DNA from: Siphonodentalium dalli | Taxonomy: Eukaryota > Mollusca > Scaphopoda > Gadilida > Siphonodentaliidae | Length of the DNA stretch: 64,000 nucleotides | Direction: 5' to 3' | Assembly: GCA_032622095.1 (NCBI GenBank) | Contig: CP136063.1 | Span: forward strand, 208,493,934 to 208,557,933 | In this document: piece by piece, positions 1-10,925 of the stretch | How positions within the stretch are numbered: position 1 is the first letter of the stretch | Layout: every line of letters begins with the position of its first letter | Position numbers and translations under genes: made by a program | The notes under the pieces: model-generated | The model's input: only the letters and a program-made list of their open reading frames with translations | Told to the model about the DNA's origin: nothing | Database searches by the model: none

Positions 1-67
1 TGACCGAAACATGTGGTATTTAAGTTTTCATTTTGAATGCACGAACACACGAAACTGTACCGCAAGC

Positions 68-430
68 TTAAAGTGATGTGAAACACTCCGGTAGCGTGAT
101 CAAATAGATATGGAGAATAATCTTGCTGAAAGTAGTTATTGTTTTTACGAATATTTATCCAAATTGACAACACACACCGTCATTCTTATATATTAATTAA
201 GTGCAATGACTCTAGATGTCGAAATCGTTTGCGTTAGTTTACCGCCGATTGTTGCGTCCCGAATTGAGGTGTAAATATTTACAATTGAGCATAGTTCAGA
301 CGATGTCTTCTATGGAGTGTTATGGTCCATTCATTTGAAATGTTCAGCGATCTTAGTAGAATGGTACATTCTCCAGGTTGGCATAGCGCCTGAATACTTA
401 CTTATAAGTTTATCGCACTCGAACAAGTCC
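68..430 (+). repeat. Dispersed TTAA-flanked short element, family F, copy 1
   Basis: The stretch starts at a TTAA (68-71) followed by AGTGATGTGAAACACTCCG. The same sequence recurs at 23716-24080 and 56887-57110, always on the plus strand and always starting at TTAA. All copies share internal blocks such as CGCCGATWG and ATATTTACAATTGA. Starting at TTAA fits a piggyBac-type target, but I cannot see a clear matching right end, so the 3' limit (about 430) comes from where homology with the second copy stops. No coding capacity. Confidence 0.6.
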
Positions 431-507
431 ATAATATGTCTATAATGCTTTCTTCTATGTATCAGTTTTGCTATAGTTCATTATACGTTTGAACACGCAC
501 GATTTGA

Positions 508-2024
508 TTCCTCGTATCGTTTGGGAAGGACGTGTATGAATTTGATGGTAATTGGCACTAAACATATTTTTTTATTAGTTTTGGTGACACTCCGTCTCTA
601 TTTCGGACTTAAGCGACCCCACTTATTTCATCATTAAACCACACATTTAGACTCATTATGGAAATGCAAATATATATATACAATTGTGAAAATCGGCGAG
701 TATACAAATTCGTATCAAATTTAGGGCTCCCCATTTCTCTCGCCCAAACGACACCTATTTGGCGTATCCAAACCACACGATTAGATTCCCCGTATCACGG
801 AGAAGAATATGTATCAATCTGGTGGAAATCGGAGCTAAACATACTGTTTATCTTTTTTTGTGTCCCTCTCACCCTCTATGCATCACTGACTCTAATGGCT
901 CCACTTGTGACATCCTTAACCCACACAATTAGACTCCTGATATCATAGAGATGATTATTTATAAGTTTGGTGCTAATCGGCGACTAAACAAAGTTTGATC
1001 AAATTAGTACCCAACCCACCCCCATCTCTAATCAAACAGCACCAATATGGCGTCTATAAATCACGCGATTAGACTCCTCGTATCGTTGATAAGAATGTTT
1101 ATCACTTTGGTGGAAATTGACGCTATACATATTGCATATCAATTTTGGTGCATGCCCCTCTGTCTTTCAGTGCACCCCTGACTCGAATGACGCCACTTTT
1201 GACATAGTTAAGCCACACCATTTAGCTCCTCATACCATGGGGATAATATTGTATAGGTGTGGTGGCAATCGGCGACTGAACACATTCTTATCAAATTGAG
1301 TGCACCCCCACAATCTTTCAGCCAAATGACAGAAATTTGGCGCCTTTAAATCACATAATTAGATTGCTTGTGTAATGGAGAAGAATATATATCAATTTGG
1401 TGGAAATCGGCGCTAAAATTAGTGTTATCAATTTTGGTGCCCCTCTCCCCTTCCGTGTATCCCTGACGCGAACGGCGCCACTTTGTCACATTTGAACCAC
1501 ACCATTAGATGCCTCATATTATGGGAATGATTATACATAAGTTTCGTGGCAATCGACGACACACATTTTGTTCTGCCCTCCCCTTTTTTGCCCCTGACAA
1601 CAACGGCGTCACTTTAGAAAATTCTAACCCACACCATTATCTTTCTCGTAAAAAGTCACCCCAAGTAGACCCCTTTAGTGCCATCTAGATGGCCCCTCGG
1701 CGCTATAAAATTAGTTTTATCAATTTTGGTGCCCCTCTCCCCTTCCGTGCATCCCTGACTTTTGACATATCTAATCCATTACAATCCTTATATCACGGGG
1801 ATGATTATATATAAGTTTCGTGGCAATCGGCGACAAAAATTATTTTGCCCCTCCCATTTTCTGCCACTGACAACAACGGCGTCACTTTATAGAACATTCT
1901 AACCCGCACCATTATCTTTCTCGTAAAAAGTTACCCCTAGTAGACCCCTTTGGTGCCATCTAGATGGTCCCCCGTGAATTTCTATAGAACACAGACAGAC
2001 AGACATTAGCAAATATAGATATAG
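508..2024 (+). repeat. Pearl-like element: tandem ~140-150 bp units plus ACAG microsatellite end, copy 1
   Basis: Two alternating unit types repeat every 130-158 bp. One contains GAGAAGAATATGTATCAAT and GGTGGAAATCGGCGCTA. The other contains GGGGATGATTATATATAAG and GTGGCAATCGGCGAC. Near-identical cores start at about 780, 930, 1071, 1229, 1360 and 1502. The right end is a short (ACAG)n run at about 1990-2003 followed by AAATATAGATATAGA. A second copy lies at 40340-41932 with the same order of parts and the same terminal microsatellite. Tandem core units plus a terminal microsatellite are typical of the 'pearl' elements described in bivalves, which are thought to be Helitron/Helentron derivatives. 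The family assignment is inference. Short reading frames here (e.g. 658-948, 1117-1299) only read through the repeat. Confidence 0.65.
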
Positions 2025-2026
2025 AG

Positions 2027-2172
2027 GATCTCCAACGAATTATGTTGGGATATAAGATTTTATGATACGAGTTTGTTAAATTTTATTCACAACAAGTGTA
2101 GACGAGTTGTGAATCAAATTTATCAAACGAGTTTCATAAAATCTTATATCCCAACATAACGAGTTGAAGATC
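2027..2172. repeat. Short hairpin (foldback) element
   Basis: Two arms of about 67 bp, 2027-2093 and 2105-2172, are near-perfect reverse complements around a loop of about 11 bp. Both carry TTATGTTGGGATATAAGATT in opposite orientation. The outer ends (GATCTCCAACGA and its partner ending GTTGAAGATC) resemble the left edge of another palindromic element near 35928 (GGATCCACAACGAGT). It fits a small non-autonomous foldback element sitting directly at the end of the pearl-like repeat. Confidence 0.7.
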
Positions 2173-2849
2173 TTGTATATCATATATAAAAAAAAACTAA
2201 AGATTTATGCCTTTTTAACAACATCAGCTCTGTAGAGAACACGCAAACTGTATATAATTCTTGTGTTGGCTCAGACGCTTCATCACTATATACGTCAGTA
2301 CCGCGGTACGCGCGAACGAAATATAGTCCCTTTTAGTTTCGTCTTTATTTGACGTCTATTGTGTTATTTATTGTTATCATTTGTCAATACTATAATTTTA
2401 ATCAAAACAAATAATCAGTTTTCAATAGTAAGTGACAGATAAGAAAATATGTAATGGATATTCCAATGATATTATAGGGGTTTCATGTGATATATAGATA
2501 TTTCTTTCTATCCTCCATCATATGAACACCGCACAATGACAACTAATAACACAATAACGGTACATTTTCTTAACAACATAAGTTTTCAATATCGGCCTCA
2601 TAGTACCATAGGAATTCAACAGGACCCATCAATCGACCACTTAACCACATGTGTAGACTTGGTAAATCTTTTCGTGATACATGATAATGAAGTTCGTGTT
2701 TTGAATATCAGATTATCTTACATACATTGGGAATATAGTCGTCAGAATATTACAAAAACAATAAATCACTAATTTTATCCATAGGCTCTGAAATATGTGG
2801 GCCTGTAATGGAGAACGATTCAAGTTTTTGTACACGTTGTGATCGTATC
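2173..2849. other. AT-rich stretch without recognised feature
   Basis: I see no conserved coding region or repeat copy. A 78-codon open frame at 2536-2772 has no recognisable motif and looks like chance. Confidence 0.5.
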
Positions 2850-3757
2850 CGATAAAGAGCGTTTATGCGTTATTTTCACAAAAGCAGCAGACAACAAAGA
2901 GTGTTCTCGGTTGTGATTCATTGACTCGTTTTTAACGTAAAACTGACGTAGATTTGTAGAGTTTCGTGATTTTTATGCGATATAAATGAATGTTGCCTAA
3001 ACTCCCATCAGAAGGCGCATTTTCTAGACTTATATATTCTACATATAACGCATGATCCACTTCCCAAGGTCTACAAGCAGTGATCCAAATCCGTCTGCTT
3101 GTTGTCATGCGAGTGCGCAAGTCCTTCAAGTGACTGTTCCAAAAATGTTTGAGATGGCTTTTAAATGTTTTTTTTTGTGTGGAATTATTTCAATCGACGC
3201 TCGCTGAATGGCTGAAATAATATTATTATAAAGAGCGTCAACATCACCTTTGTTATTTATGTTGTAGCTTTGTGGAAGAAACAATGTTAGAGTGTATTCA
3301 TACTGGCTCACTGAATTTGGTGAGGATCTAAATTTCTTCCACTTATACAATGGGGCCGAGATACATCTCCGTTTGGAACTGTCGACTTGAATGTCACATC
3401 TGAATCAACTTACAATTGGTCTATGGTCAGAAATATCAGAACGTCATCATCAATAATTTCAGTATGCACGAGTCATGTAATTGACTCTCTGTGAATATAA
3501 CAAATAATCAATAGACGTGGCCTCACCACCAGAGGCAGGGACAAAAGTTGCTTTTCTGCCAGCACAAATGTTACTTTCATTACTGGTACAAACTGTTTTG
3601 GTTCAAGTACTCTGCGGAGAGAGTTTTTTTTCGGACTTGATCTTGAAAGAGTACAATTGAAATCGCCCATGAAAATAACATAAACTTGGTTACTTAGAGA
3701 AAAGTATCCATGATATCACTGAGTGCTTGTGTATATTGTAAATGAAATTCGTCTGTA
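2850..3757 (-). pseudogene. Family-2 non-LTR retrotransposon, copy B: endonuclease C-half and linker (relic)
   Basis: Read on the minus strand, the relic begins with the end of the endonuclease: VIFMGDFNC (about 3660), then FVPASGGEATSIDYLLYSQR and SDHRPIV, the Asp-His pair of an APE-type endonuclease. It then runs into the linker towards the RT (WKKFRSS, RRIWITACRPWEVDH, KCAF). Each block aligns with family-2 copy A (GDF, HIPASAASDSGTTIDHIF, NHRPI, WKKFLSS, KRIWNVEGRPRGQDH, KCAF). It is broken by several frameshifts and stops and fades out near 2850 before any RT motif. The missing N-terminal half lies 7.6 kb away at 11325-11745, because a family-1 element interrupts the gene. Confidence 0.75.
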
Positions 3758-3925
3758 TAATTGTTCTACAATCTTATTGAAGAGTTCGCATCTTTCGGTT
3801 GCATACAGGGGGCACTCGAAGAAATAATGAAAGGCATCTTCGACTTCGTATCCACATGTGCATTTAGAGGTATCAGAGATAAAATTGTTGTACATATCTG
3901 ATTTTAGTTCACTACAATAATTGCG
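3757..3925 (-). pseudogene. Family-1 (CR1/L2-like) element: C-terminal zinc-knuckle segment
   Basis: The minus strand reads RNYCSELKSDMYNN and then CTCGYEVEDAFHYFFEC, a C-X1-C-X8-H-X4-C pattern, followed by PLYATERCELFNKI. This is the usual end region of CR1/L2/Jockey-type reverse transcriptases. The frame is open but passes straight into family-2 sequence at about 3757 without its own stop or 3' UTR, so the family-1 element lacks its last few dozen residues. It is separated from the rest of its RT by the inserted family-2 tail (3926-4875). Confidence 0.7.
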
Positions 3926-4875
3926 AATTATATATATATACCTTTATTTCCTCCGCAACGGAGAGTTTAACATTATACATCATACACAAGTTTAGAGTTT
4001 CAACATATTGGTGACAAAAATAAACATCAATTTATCACATGGTTTTATACACAAAATATGCGCAATACAAATTCATTGAGATAAGTGCATTGCAACTGTT
4101 GGCCTCGTGTATTTATAATTTCGCGGAACACTTCACCTGGATAAAGTATCTGTCTGATGGAGAAAGACGGAGTTGTCTGCGATATAGCTTTATTTGCGTT
4201 ATAGAGTTGTTGAGTTATTATCACGTTTAGTTAGATGCCACTCCGACTAAATACAACTTATTCATGTATATCTTGTTTTCTGTCTCCGATCAGAGCGGTT
4301 CGTGAGCTGTTTATATGTGATCCATTTAGTCCACAGATTCTAGCCGCAACAGATCCGAATATATGTTCCACAGCTTGAATGCATTGCGAGCAAGAAACAA
4401 GGCGAATTGATTAATATCATTTACGAAGTCGCGAATGGATGGCGGGATACATGCAAGAAATATCATCAACTGATCTATGGGGTTCAAGTTGTCAATATAT
4501 AAGAAACATGGTATACCGAAATCCTCTATGACGTTGAACCATATTTCAATTCTTGTTTCGGCTAAGGCGGGACACAAGAGAATTGCATGCTCGATTTCGT
4601 TTTCAAAAAGTTTATGACATATCTGACACTTCCCGTGTACTGGGGACAAGGCCCGGGCCAGGATTTTGGCTATTTCTAGAAATTCAAGCTTATGTTGAGG
4701 ATAGCTTCTACATGCTAGCCAAAGAGGTGAAATTGACAGTGAACTATGATTATTTGCGAATGGGACTAGGGAATGTTCATTTCGTAATCTTGTCTGCCAT
4801 GACTGCTCGTTTGATTGTTTGAATTTTGTTACTATGAGGGATTTCCATGTCTCCTTGGATGGGAAGTGTCCTTCT
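3926..4875 (-). mobile_element. Family-2 non-LTR retrotransposon, copy C: 5'-truncated tail with 3' UTR
   Basis: The coding part (about 4875-4326) encodes the C-terminal tail of family 2: SPLWLACRSYPQHKLEF, then CQICHKLFENEIEHAILLC (C-X2-C-X9-H-X4-C). It aligns along its length with copy A at 13246-13800. About 400 bp of 3' UTR follow. The 3' end reads AATAAAGG followed by TATATATATATA on the minus strand, matching copy A's end (AATAAAGA then a TA run at 12478-12490). It is a typical 5'-truncated retrotransposition product inserted into the family-1 RT gene. No target duplication is obvious. Confidence 0.75.
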
Positions 4876-5300
4876 TCTAGAAATGATGTTAGATAGGGTG
4901 TGAGGTTAAATTCAGGAAGAGTACTTACATTTGTAATAGGCTTTGGTAGTTTATTCCATGATAACGTACTTTTAGGTAAATAAGAGTTTCTGAAATGTTC
5001 TGTATGCGAACGGTATGAATATAATTTGTCAGGTTCTTGCATATCATATCGATTACTGGCAACTTGTCTGGATCGGGGTGGCAACATGAGCGTGATGTAA
5101 TTGGGGACTTGGTTGTTTATTATTTTAAACATGGTGTGCAACTCGTGGAGTTCTCGTCGAATTTCAAGCCTTGGCCATCCTACTTCGTCAAACAAGCGAT
5201 TTATATCTACGGAACGCGTTAATCCTGTGACTATTCTTGCAGCATCCTTGTGTATGTCATCGAACTTTTTTAATAAGTAATCTGTTGCTGTGCCCCACAC
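4326..5300 (-). pseudogene. Chimeric open frame: family-1 RT thumb fused to family-2 C-terminal tail
   Basis: This 324-codon frame looks like one protein but has two sources. Residues 1 to about 138 (WGTATDYLLKKF, ARIVTGL, TLSWNKLPKPI) are the thumb and post-RT region of the CR1/L2-like family 1, continuing from the YADD motif upstream. Residues from about 147 to 324 (ETWKSLIVTKF, SPLWLACRSYP, zinc knuckle C225, C228, H238, C243) are the tail of family 2. The junction lies at about 4860-4886, where copy C inserted in frame. It is probably an accident of insertion. No evidence of expression is visible. The upstream RT frame is broken, so a functional product is unlikely. Confidence 0.7.
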
Positions 5301-5842
5301 TACATCGGCATAGTCTATAATTGGTAATATGTATGTTATGTATATTTTTTCAAGCGACTTTCGGTCTAGGTCGTACTTCAGTCTTCTTAATTGTGAGAGA
5401 CGCGATGTTGCTTTGTTTGCTATTGTATTTATATGAGTGTTCCAGTTTAGATTCGATTGTATTTCAAGTCCAAGATGTTTGTGTGAGTTTGTAAATAATA
5501 CATTTTCTTGTTCGAATTTAAATTCGGGGTCACGTTGTTATTTGTAAGGGAAAAGGAAATTGCCCTAGTTTTCGTTGGGTTAAATTTAACTAGCCATTTA
5601 TTTGCCCAGTCTGTGACTCTTTCAAGGCCATCGTGCATGTTCTTGGTTAGGATATCGATGTCATAGTGGGTAGTCATAAGGCAAGTATCGTCCGCGTACA
5701 TTCTTGTGATCACATTGCTGGGATAACTTCAAAATTTGAAAAGGAGTTGTTCACTAAGACACTTTGTTTGCGATTGAACAGATAATCTTTTAGCCATTCA
5801 AGAGATTTACAGAGACTCCATATTATTCCAATTTATATAGCA
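5301..5842 (-). pseudogene. Family-1 RT: segment with YADD motif, motif B deleted
   Basis: The minus strand carries RMYADDTCLMT (at about 5700), the RT catalytic box C, followed by RVTDWANKWLVKFNPTKT. Before it, two frames give GLLYKLE, YGVSVNLLNG and VNNSFSNFEVIPAM, with three or more stops. Between IPAM and ITRMYADD the expected GxPQGSxLGPLLF box with its following segment is absent, so about 35 residues of palm were lost. It joins smoothly to 9491 (…RVRHRG) once the Mutator-like insertion is removed. Confidence 0.7.
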
Positions 5843-5851
5843 GCCCCCTGT
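5843..5851. repeat. Left 9-bp target-site duplication of the Mutator-like element
   Basis: GCCCCCTGT stands immediately before the terminal inverted repeat and is repeated exactly at 9490-9498. Confidence 0.9.
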
Positions 5852-8800
5852 GGGTGTGTCTTTTTACCGGATTCCGGATTCCGGATCCCGGATTTCGACC
5901 CGGATTTAGGTGTCTTTTTACCGGATTCGACCCGGATTCGTGTATGAATTTCATGCTTGTTTTATCACACATTTAACCCATTAAACGCCATTTCTGACAC
6001 GCGGAAACTGGTTAGGAGTTGAGATTAAACCAATATAGGGCTGTCGTGCTCATTCAACCCGATTAATCGTATTTAAAGGTACATATCGTGCCCGGATCAG
6101 CATACTTCTTATTTTTTCATATAGACACGGCGGTTGGATTAATTTTACGTGATCATGATGGCATTTAAGGGAACACACCATGTCCGGATCCGAATTAATT
6201 ATCTCGTAATTATTGATCATATTTAAAGGTAGATATCATATCCGGATCCGGTTTTTTTCTCTCTCTTTTTTTCCATATAAATTATCGTCTTTTTGATATA
6301 TTAAATGTCACGTGGAACAAAGTTATAAGTTGATTTTGAGACGTTATACTAGGCTGTTGGATTGATTTCACGGAATGATTATCGCATTTAAAGGTACACA
6401 CCATGTGCGGAACCGAATTAATTTCCACGTATTTACTGATAATATTTAAAGGTACAGATTATGCCCGGATCCGGATTTTTCTTCTTATAAAGTAATGCTT
6501 ATTTAATACAATAAATGTAAATTGAGTCGCGTGGAACTAGGTTATAGATGTTGATGTTAGATCAGATCATTCCCGGATTCGGATACGAATGTTCTTTTCT
6601 ATTTCATATAAATAGTCAAGTATTTAATACATTAAATGGCAGCTGAGCCACGCGGAACTCAGTTTATTTGGAAACGGTGAACATGGCGCTTGGATTGATT
6701 TCACTCGAGAATGAGCCCATTTACAGACAAACTTTATGCCAGGATCTGGATCCGGATCTTATGTGTCTTTTTCTAATTTCGACTCGAACCCTGATCTCAA
6801 TTTTATGTTTATTATAACCCATGTTTAACACATTAAAAGACATTTCAGACCCGCGAAACACATGGCACAGGTTGCGTTTAACGGTAATATCATTGGGATT
6901 GAAATAAATTGACTTGCTTTTGTGAAGATTTTTTGTTCTCCAGCCCACAAAAAACCTGGTGCAGTTTAAAGTTTTAGTTCGATTATAAACGATTATATTT
7001 GTGATACTAGTAGTATTACTATTGTAAATTCGATATTTAAGCCGGTTTAAGTGAGATAGATGTACGACTTGTATTAAGCGTTTTATGTCACGACGCCCGA
7101 ATCGTTATAAAAACACGGATAGCATATTCATCCCGTTGCAGCCCGCTACTGTTTATACAGTGATTATATAGTCTGGCCGCCCGAATCGTTATAAAAACAC
7201 TGCTAGCATATCATCCCGTTGCAGCCAGCTACAGTTTATACAGTGATTATCTAGTTTAAAGGTACAGACCATGCCCGGATCCGGTTAAAAAAAAAATCTC
7301 CATATAAATTAACGCCTATTTAATATATTAAATGTCAGCTGAGTTAAGAGGAAGTTAGAAGTTGATTTTGAGAGGTTAGACCCGGCTGTTGGATTTATTT
7401 CACGGAAGGATGATCGCATTTAAAGGTGCATGCCATGCACGGATCCGAATTAATTATCGCGTATTTATTAATCATTTTTAAAGGTACAGATTGTGCCCGG
7501 ATCCCGATTGTTCTCCTTTCACTTATAAATTAACTCCTATTTAATACATTAAATGCCAGCGGAGTCACGTGGAACCAGGTTTTAGAATTGGTCCGTTTAA
7601 AGACACACTTGATTTCCCTATTTGAATCCGGATTTGATGTGTCTCTTTTTGTTGATTTCGACCCTAACCGCGTTTGCATTTTATGTTTATTATATCCCAC
7701 ATTTAACACATTGAAAGACATTTCAGACACGCGGAAACATGGCACAGGTTGGGTTTGAACAGAACAGAAAATATAAACTGTCCATATACCGCATGGTTGT
7801 TTAATAAATATACAACATATATCTATCAATTACTGAAACGGTACTATTAGTACAAAATACTATATAAGTTGATTTTGAGACGTTAGACTCGCTTTTGGAT
7901 TGATTTCACGGAAGGATTATCGCATTTAAAGGTACACACCATGTGCGGATCCGAATTAATTACCGCGTATTTACTGATAAAATTTAAAGGTACAGATTAT
8001 GCCCGGATCCGGATTTGTTTCTCATAAATTAATGCCTATTTAATACATTAAATGTCAGCTGAGTCGCGTGGAACCAGGTTATAGATGTTGATGTTTAGTC
8101 GTGTATTTAATTCATCAAATGGCAACTGAGTCACGTGGAACCAGGTACGAATTATACGTAGGAACTTCTAAACCGCCTGCCAATCCAAGAATCTAATCAT
8201 TTTCGGAATATAATATACTTATGGCATATAGAATTTTCGTCGTGACATAAAACGATTAATACAAGTCGTACATCTATCTCACTTAAACCGGCTTAAATAT
8301 CGAATTTACAATATAGTAATACTACTAGTATCACAAATATAATCGTTTATAATCGAATTAAAACAATAAACCATTTAAACTGCACCAGGTTTTTTTGTGG
8401 GCTGGAGAACAAAAATTCTTCACAAAAGCAAGTCAATTTATTTCAATCCCAATGATATTACTGTTAAACGCAACCTGTGCCATGTTTCGCGGGTCTGAAA
8501 TGTCTTTTAATGTGTTAAACATGGGTTATAATAAACATAAAATTGAGATCAGGATTCGGGTCGAAATTAGAAAAAGACACATAAAACCGGATCCAGATCC
8601 GGGCATAAAGTTTGTCTGTAAATGGGCTCATTCTCGCGTGAAATCAATCCAAGCGCCATGTTCACCGTTTCCAAATAAACTGAGTTCCGCGTGGCTCAGC
8701 TGCCATTTAATGTATTAAATACTTGACTATATGAAATAGAAAAGAACTATTCGTATCCGAATCCGGGAATGATCTGATCTAAACATCAACACCTATAACC

Positions 8801-9489
8801 TAGTTCCACGCGACTCAGTTTACATTTATTGTATTAAATAAGCATTACTTTATAAGAAGAAAAATCCGGATCCGGGCATAATCTGTACCTTTAAATATTA
8901 TCAGTAAATACGTGGAAATTAATTCGGTTCCGCACATGGTGTGTACCTTTAAATGCGATAATCATTCCGTGAAATCAATCCAACAGCCTAGTATAACGTC
9001 TCAAAATCAACTTATAACTTTGTTCCACGTGACATTTAATATATCAAAAAGACGATAATTTATATGGGAAAAAAGAGAGAGAAAAAAACCGGATCTGGAC
9101 ATAATATCTACCTTTAAATATGATCAATAATTACGAGATAATTAATTCGGATCCGGACATGGTGTGTTCCCTTAAATGCCATCATGATCACGTAAAATCA
9201 ATCCAACCGCCGTGTCTATATGAAAAAATAAGAAGTATGCTGATCCGGGCACGATATGTACCTTTAAATACGAATAATCGGGTTGAATGAGCACGACCGC
9301 CCTATATTGGTTTAATCTCACATCCTAACCAGTTTCCGCGTGTCAGAAGCGGCTTTTAATGGGTTAAATGTGTGATAAAACAAGCATGAAATTCATACCC
9401 GAATCCGGGTCGAAATCCGGTAAAAAGACACCTAAATCCGGGTAGAAATCCGGGATCCGGAATCCGGAATCCGGTAAAAAGACACACCC
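5852..9489. mobile_element. Mutator-like (MULE) foldback element, non-autonomous, 3638 bp
   Basis: The ends are perfect inverted repeats for more than 30 bp, starting GGGTGTGTCTTTTTACCGG. The inverted arms are very long: 5852-7095 (1244 bp) and 8238-9489 (1252 bp), nearly colinear reverse complements, with a 1142-bp spacer. Exact 9-bp duplications flank it. Long arms and 9-bp duplications point to the Mutator superfamily. Arms and spacer are built from direct subrepeats around 'TTTAAAGGTACA..ATGCCCGGATCCGG' (about 6070, 6220, 6440, 7258, 7480, 7980), each followed by a block ending in GGAACCAGGTT. There is no transposase frame, so it is non-autonomous. Open frames at 6721-6948, 7530-7829 and 8395-8718 share a peptide only because they read the same subrepeat. 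It sits inside the family-1 RT gene. Confidence 0.85.
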
Positions 9490-9498
9490 GCCCCCTGT
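9490..9498. repeat. Right 9-bp target-site duplication of the Mutator-like element
   Basis: GCCCCCTGT, identical to 5843-5851. Removing the element and one copy restores the family-1 reading frame across the junction (RHRG then LLYKLE). Confidence 0.9.
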
Positions 9499-10240
9499 GC
9501 CTTACTCTCTCGAATGCCTTTGATATATAAAAAAATACTACACATGTATAAAGGCTGTTGTCGAGACTGTGACACAGGTTGTGATATAGTTCTATTAACT
9601 GGTATGTTGTACTATGGCCAGGAAGGAAGCCAGACTGGTGATTATATAACAAATTATTTTCCGTGAAGTATGTCATAATATGTTGTATGACCACTTTCTC
9701 GAAGATTTGCCTAATATCGGAAGGAGAGATATTGGTCGGTAATTTTGCGGAATCGGCTGGGTCGCCTTTTTTGAAAATACGGATGACGTTTGCCTTTTTC
9801 CAGGTCATTGGAAACTTACCAAGATCCAATGAATTTTTATAAATTATTAATAGGGGGATTGCGATATTTTCGGCAGTACTATGCAACATTTTTGGGCTGA
9901 TGCTATCGTGACCATACGCCTTATTTAAATTTAATGATTTTATAGCGCACACGATACTTTGATATGTGATTGGGATTTCGGATAGTATGTTATTGGATCT
10001 ACGAGGGAAATAAGGGATGTTTTTGGCATCGTCTTGTATAGTGGCATTATAAATTAATCTTGCGTTGAGACACCTAGCTTTTTCGTAATCTTCGGTTGCA
10101 TATGATTTCCCTTCTATTAATACGTCGCCATTGGGGCTATACAGAGGTGGGGTATTCGTAGATTTCTTTTTGTTAAGTAGATAATTCATAATATGCCGGA
10201 AATCGCGGGGAGTGGGGGTTTCATTTATTTTTCTCCTCAA
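9491..10240 (-). pseudogene. Family-1 reverse transcriptase, fingers to motif A
   Basis: About 250 codons of element sequence; the open frame itself runs on into the Mutator-like arm to 9356. Motifs in order: LNLNKAYGHDSISPKML (residues 103-119), MTWKKANVIRIFKKGDP (145-161), a decayed YRPIS-type box (about 168-183, ending IFEKVV), NHQSGFLPGHST (200-211), and motif A VVFFYISKAFERV (234-246). In the family, motif A is normally F-x-D-I-S-K-A-F-D. Here the catalytic Asp is Tyr238 (codon 9527-9529, TAT where GAT is expected), so the enzyme would be dead. The frame ends exactly at the Mutator insertion. It is a CR1/L2-type RT by motif style; the clade is not proven. Confidence 0.8.
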
Positions 10241-10265
10241 GTTTAGTTTCGAATTGAGATTTTGC

Positions 10266-10892
10266 TTACTTTTTCATGTTGTTAACTGTATTTCTAATAT
10301 CCTTGTATTTTCTCCAAGTGTGCTCTGAATTTCGTTTGAGTGCTATTGATCTGAGTCTATCGCGACGTCGTATTTCTCTCCGTATATCGGAATTAAACCA
10401 GTATTTTTCCTTTGTCCTTATCGTCACTGTCATTTTGGGGATTGATTCTTCCATTATTTTAATAAATCTCTCGGTAAATAAGCTTACTGCATCGTTTATG
10501 TCATTTATTGGTTGCAGCAATTCATGCCATTTGCTCTCATTTATTAAGATATTCGCTTTTTGAAAATCTGCATTTTTATAGTTCCAGATAGTTCTTGTGA
10601 AAGAGGTCGCATGCGATTGATCATATGAAATTGTCGCGTAAACAGCATAATGATCAGACATTTCAAGATTTAGAACGTCAGGGTCCCGGACACTCAAGTT
10701 GTTACTCACGATTATAGGATCGAGTAGGGTGCTGTTTCTAGTGGTAACTCTAGTTGGGGTTTTTATTACGTCCTTAAGTGTATAGAAATCAATAATATTT
10801 TTGAGTTTGGAAGTGGGGCATAGTAGATTGGAGTTAAAATCTCCAAGTAGAATTATATTTTTGGAGACATCTAGTGCCTGAGATATGGACAA
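10266..10892 (-). pseudogene. Family-1 APE endonuclease C-half and linker
   Basis: The 208-codon frame contains IILLGDFNSNLL (residues 13-24), TRNSTLLDPIIVSNNLSV (53-70) and EMSDHYAVYATI (77-88). These are the GDFN and SDH boxes of the apurinic-type endonuclease of non-LTR retrotransposons. A basic linker (DIRREIRRRDRLRS) leads to the RT. Between this frame and the RT frame (10241-10265) there is only a small disruption. Confidence 0.8.
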
Positions 10893-10925
10893 ATCTAGCA
10901 GATCCCAATAGTTCGATCGTCAATA

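Noticed and set aside
3221-3240. ATAAAGAGCGTC inside family-2 copy B as a member of the ATAAAGAGCGTT motif set
   Set aside because: It lies in aligned retrotransposon coding sequence (…DALYNNIIS…) and lacks the flanking TGATATGGAA, so it is best explained by chance.
6721-8718. Three open frames (6721-6948, 7530-7829, 8395-8718) sharing a peptide EMSFNVLN(M/V)GYNKHK
   Set aside because: They read the same subrepeat of the Mutator-like foldback element in both arms and the spacer. No start-to-stop conservation and no known domain.
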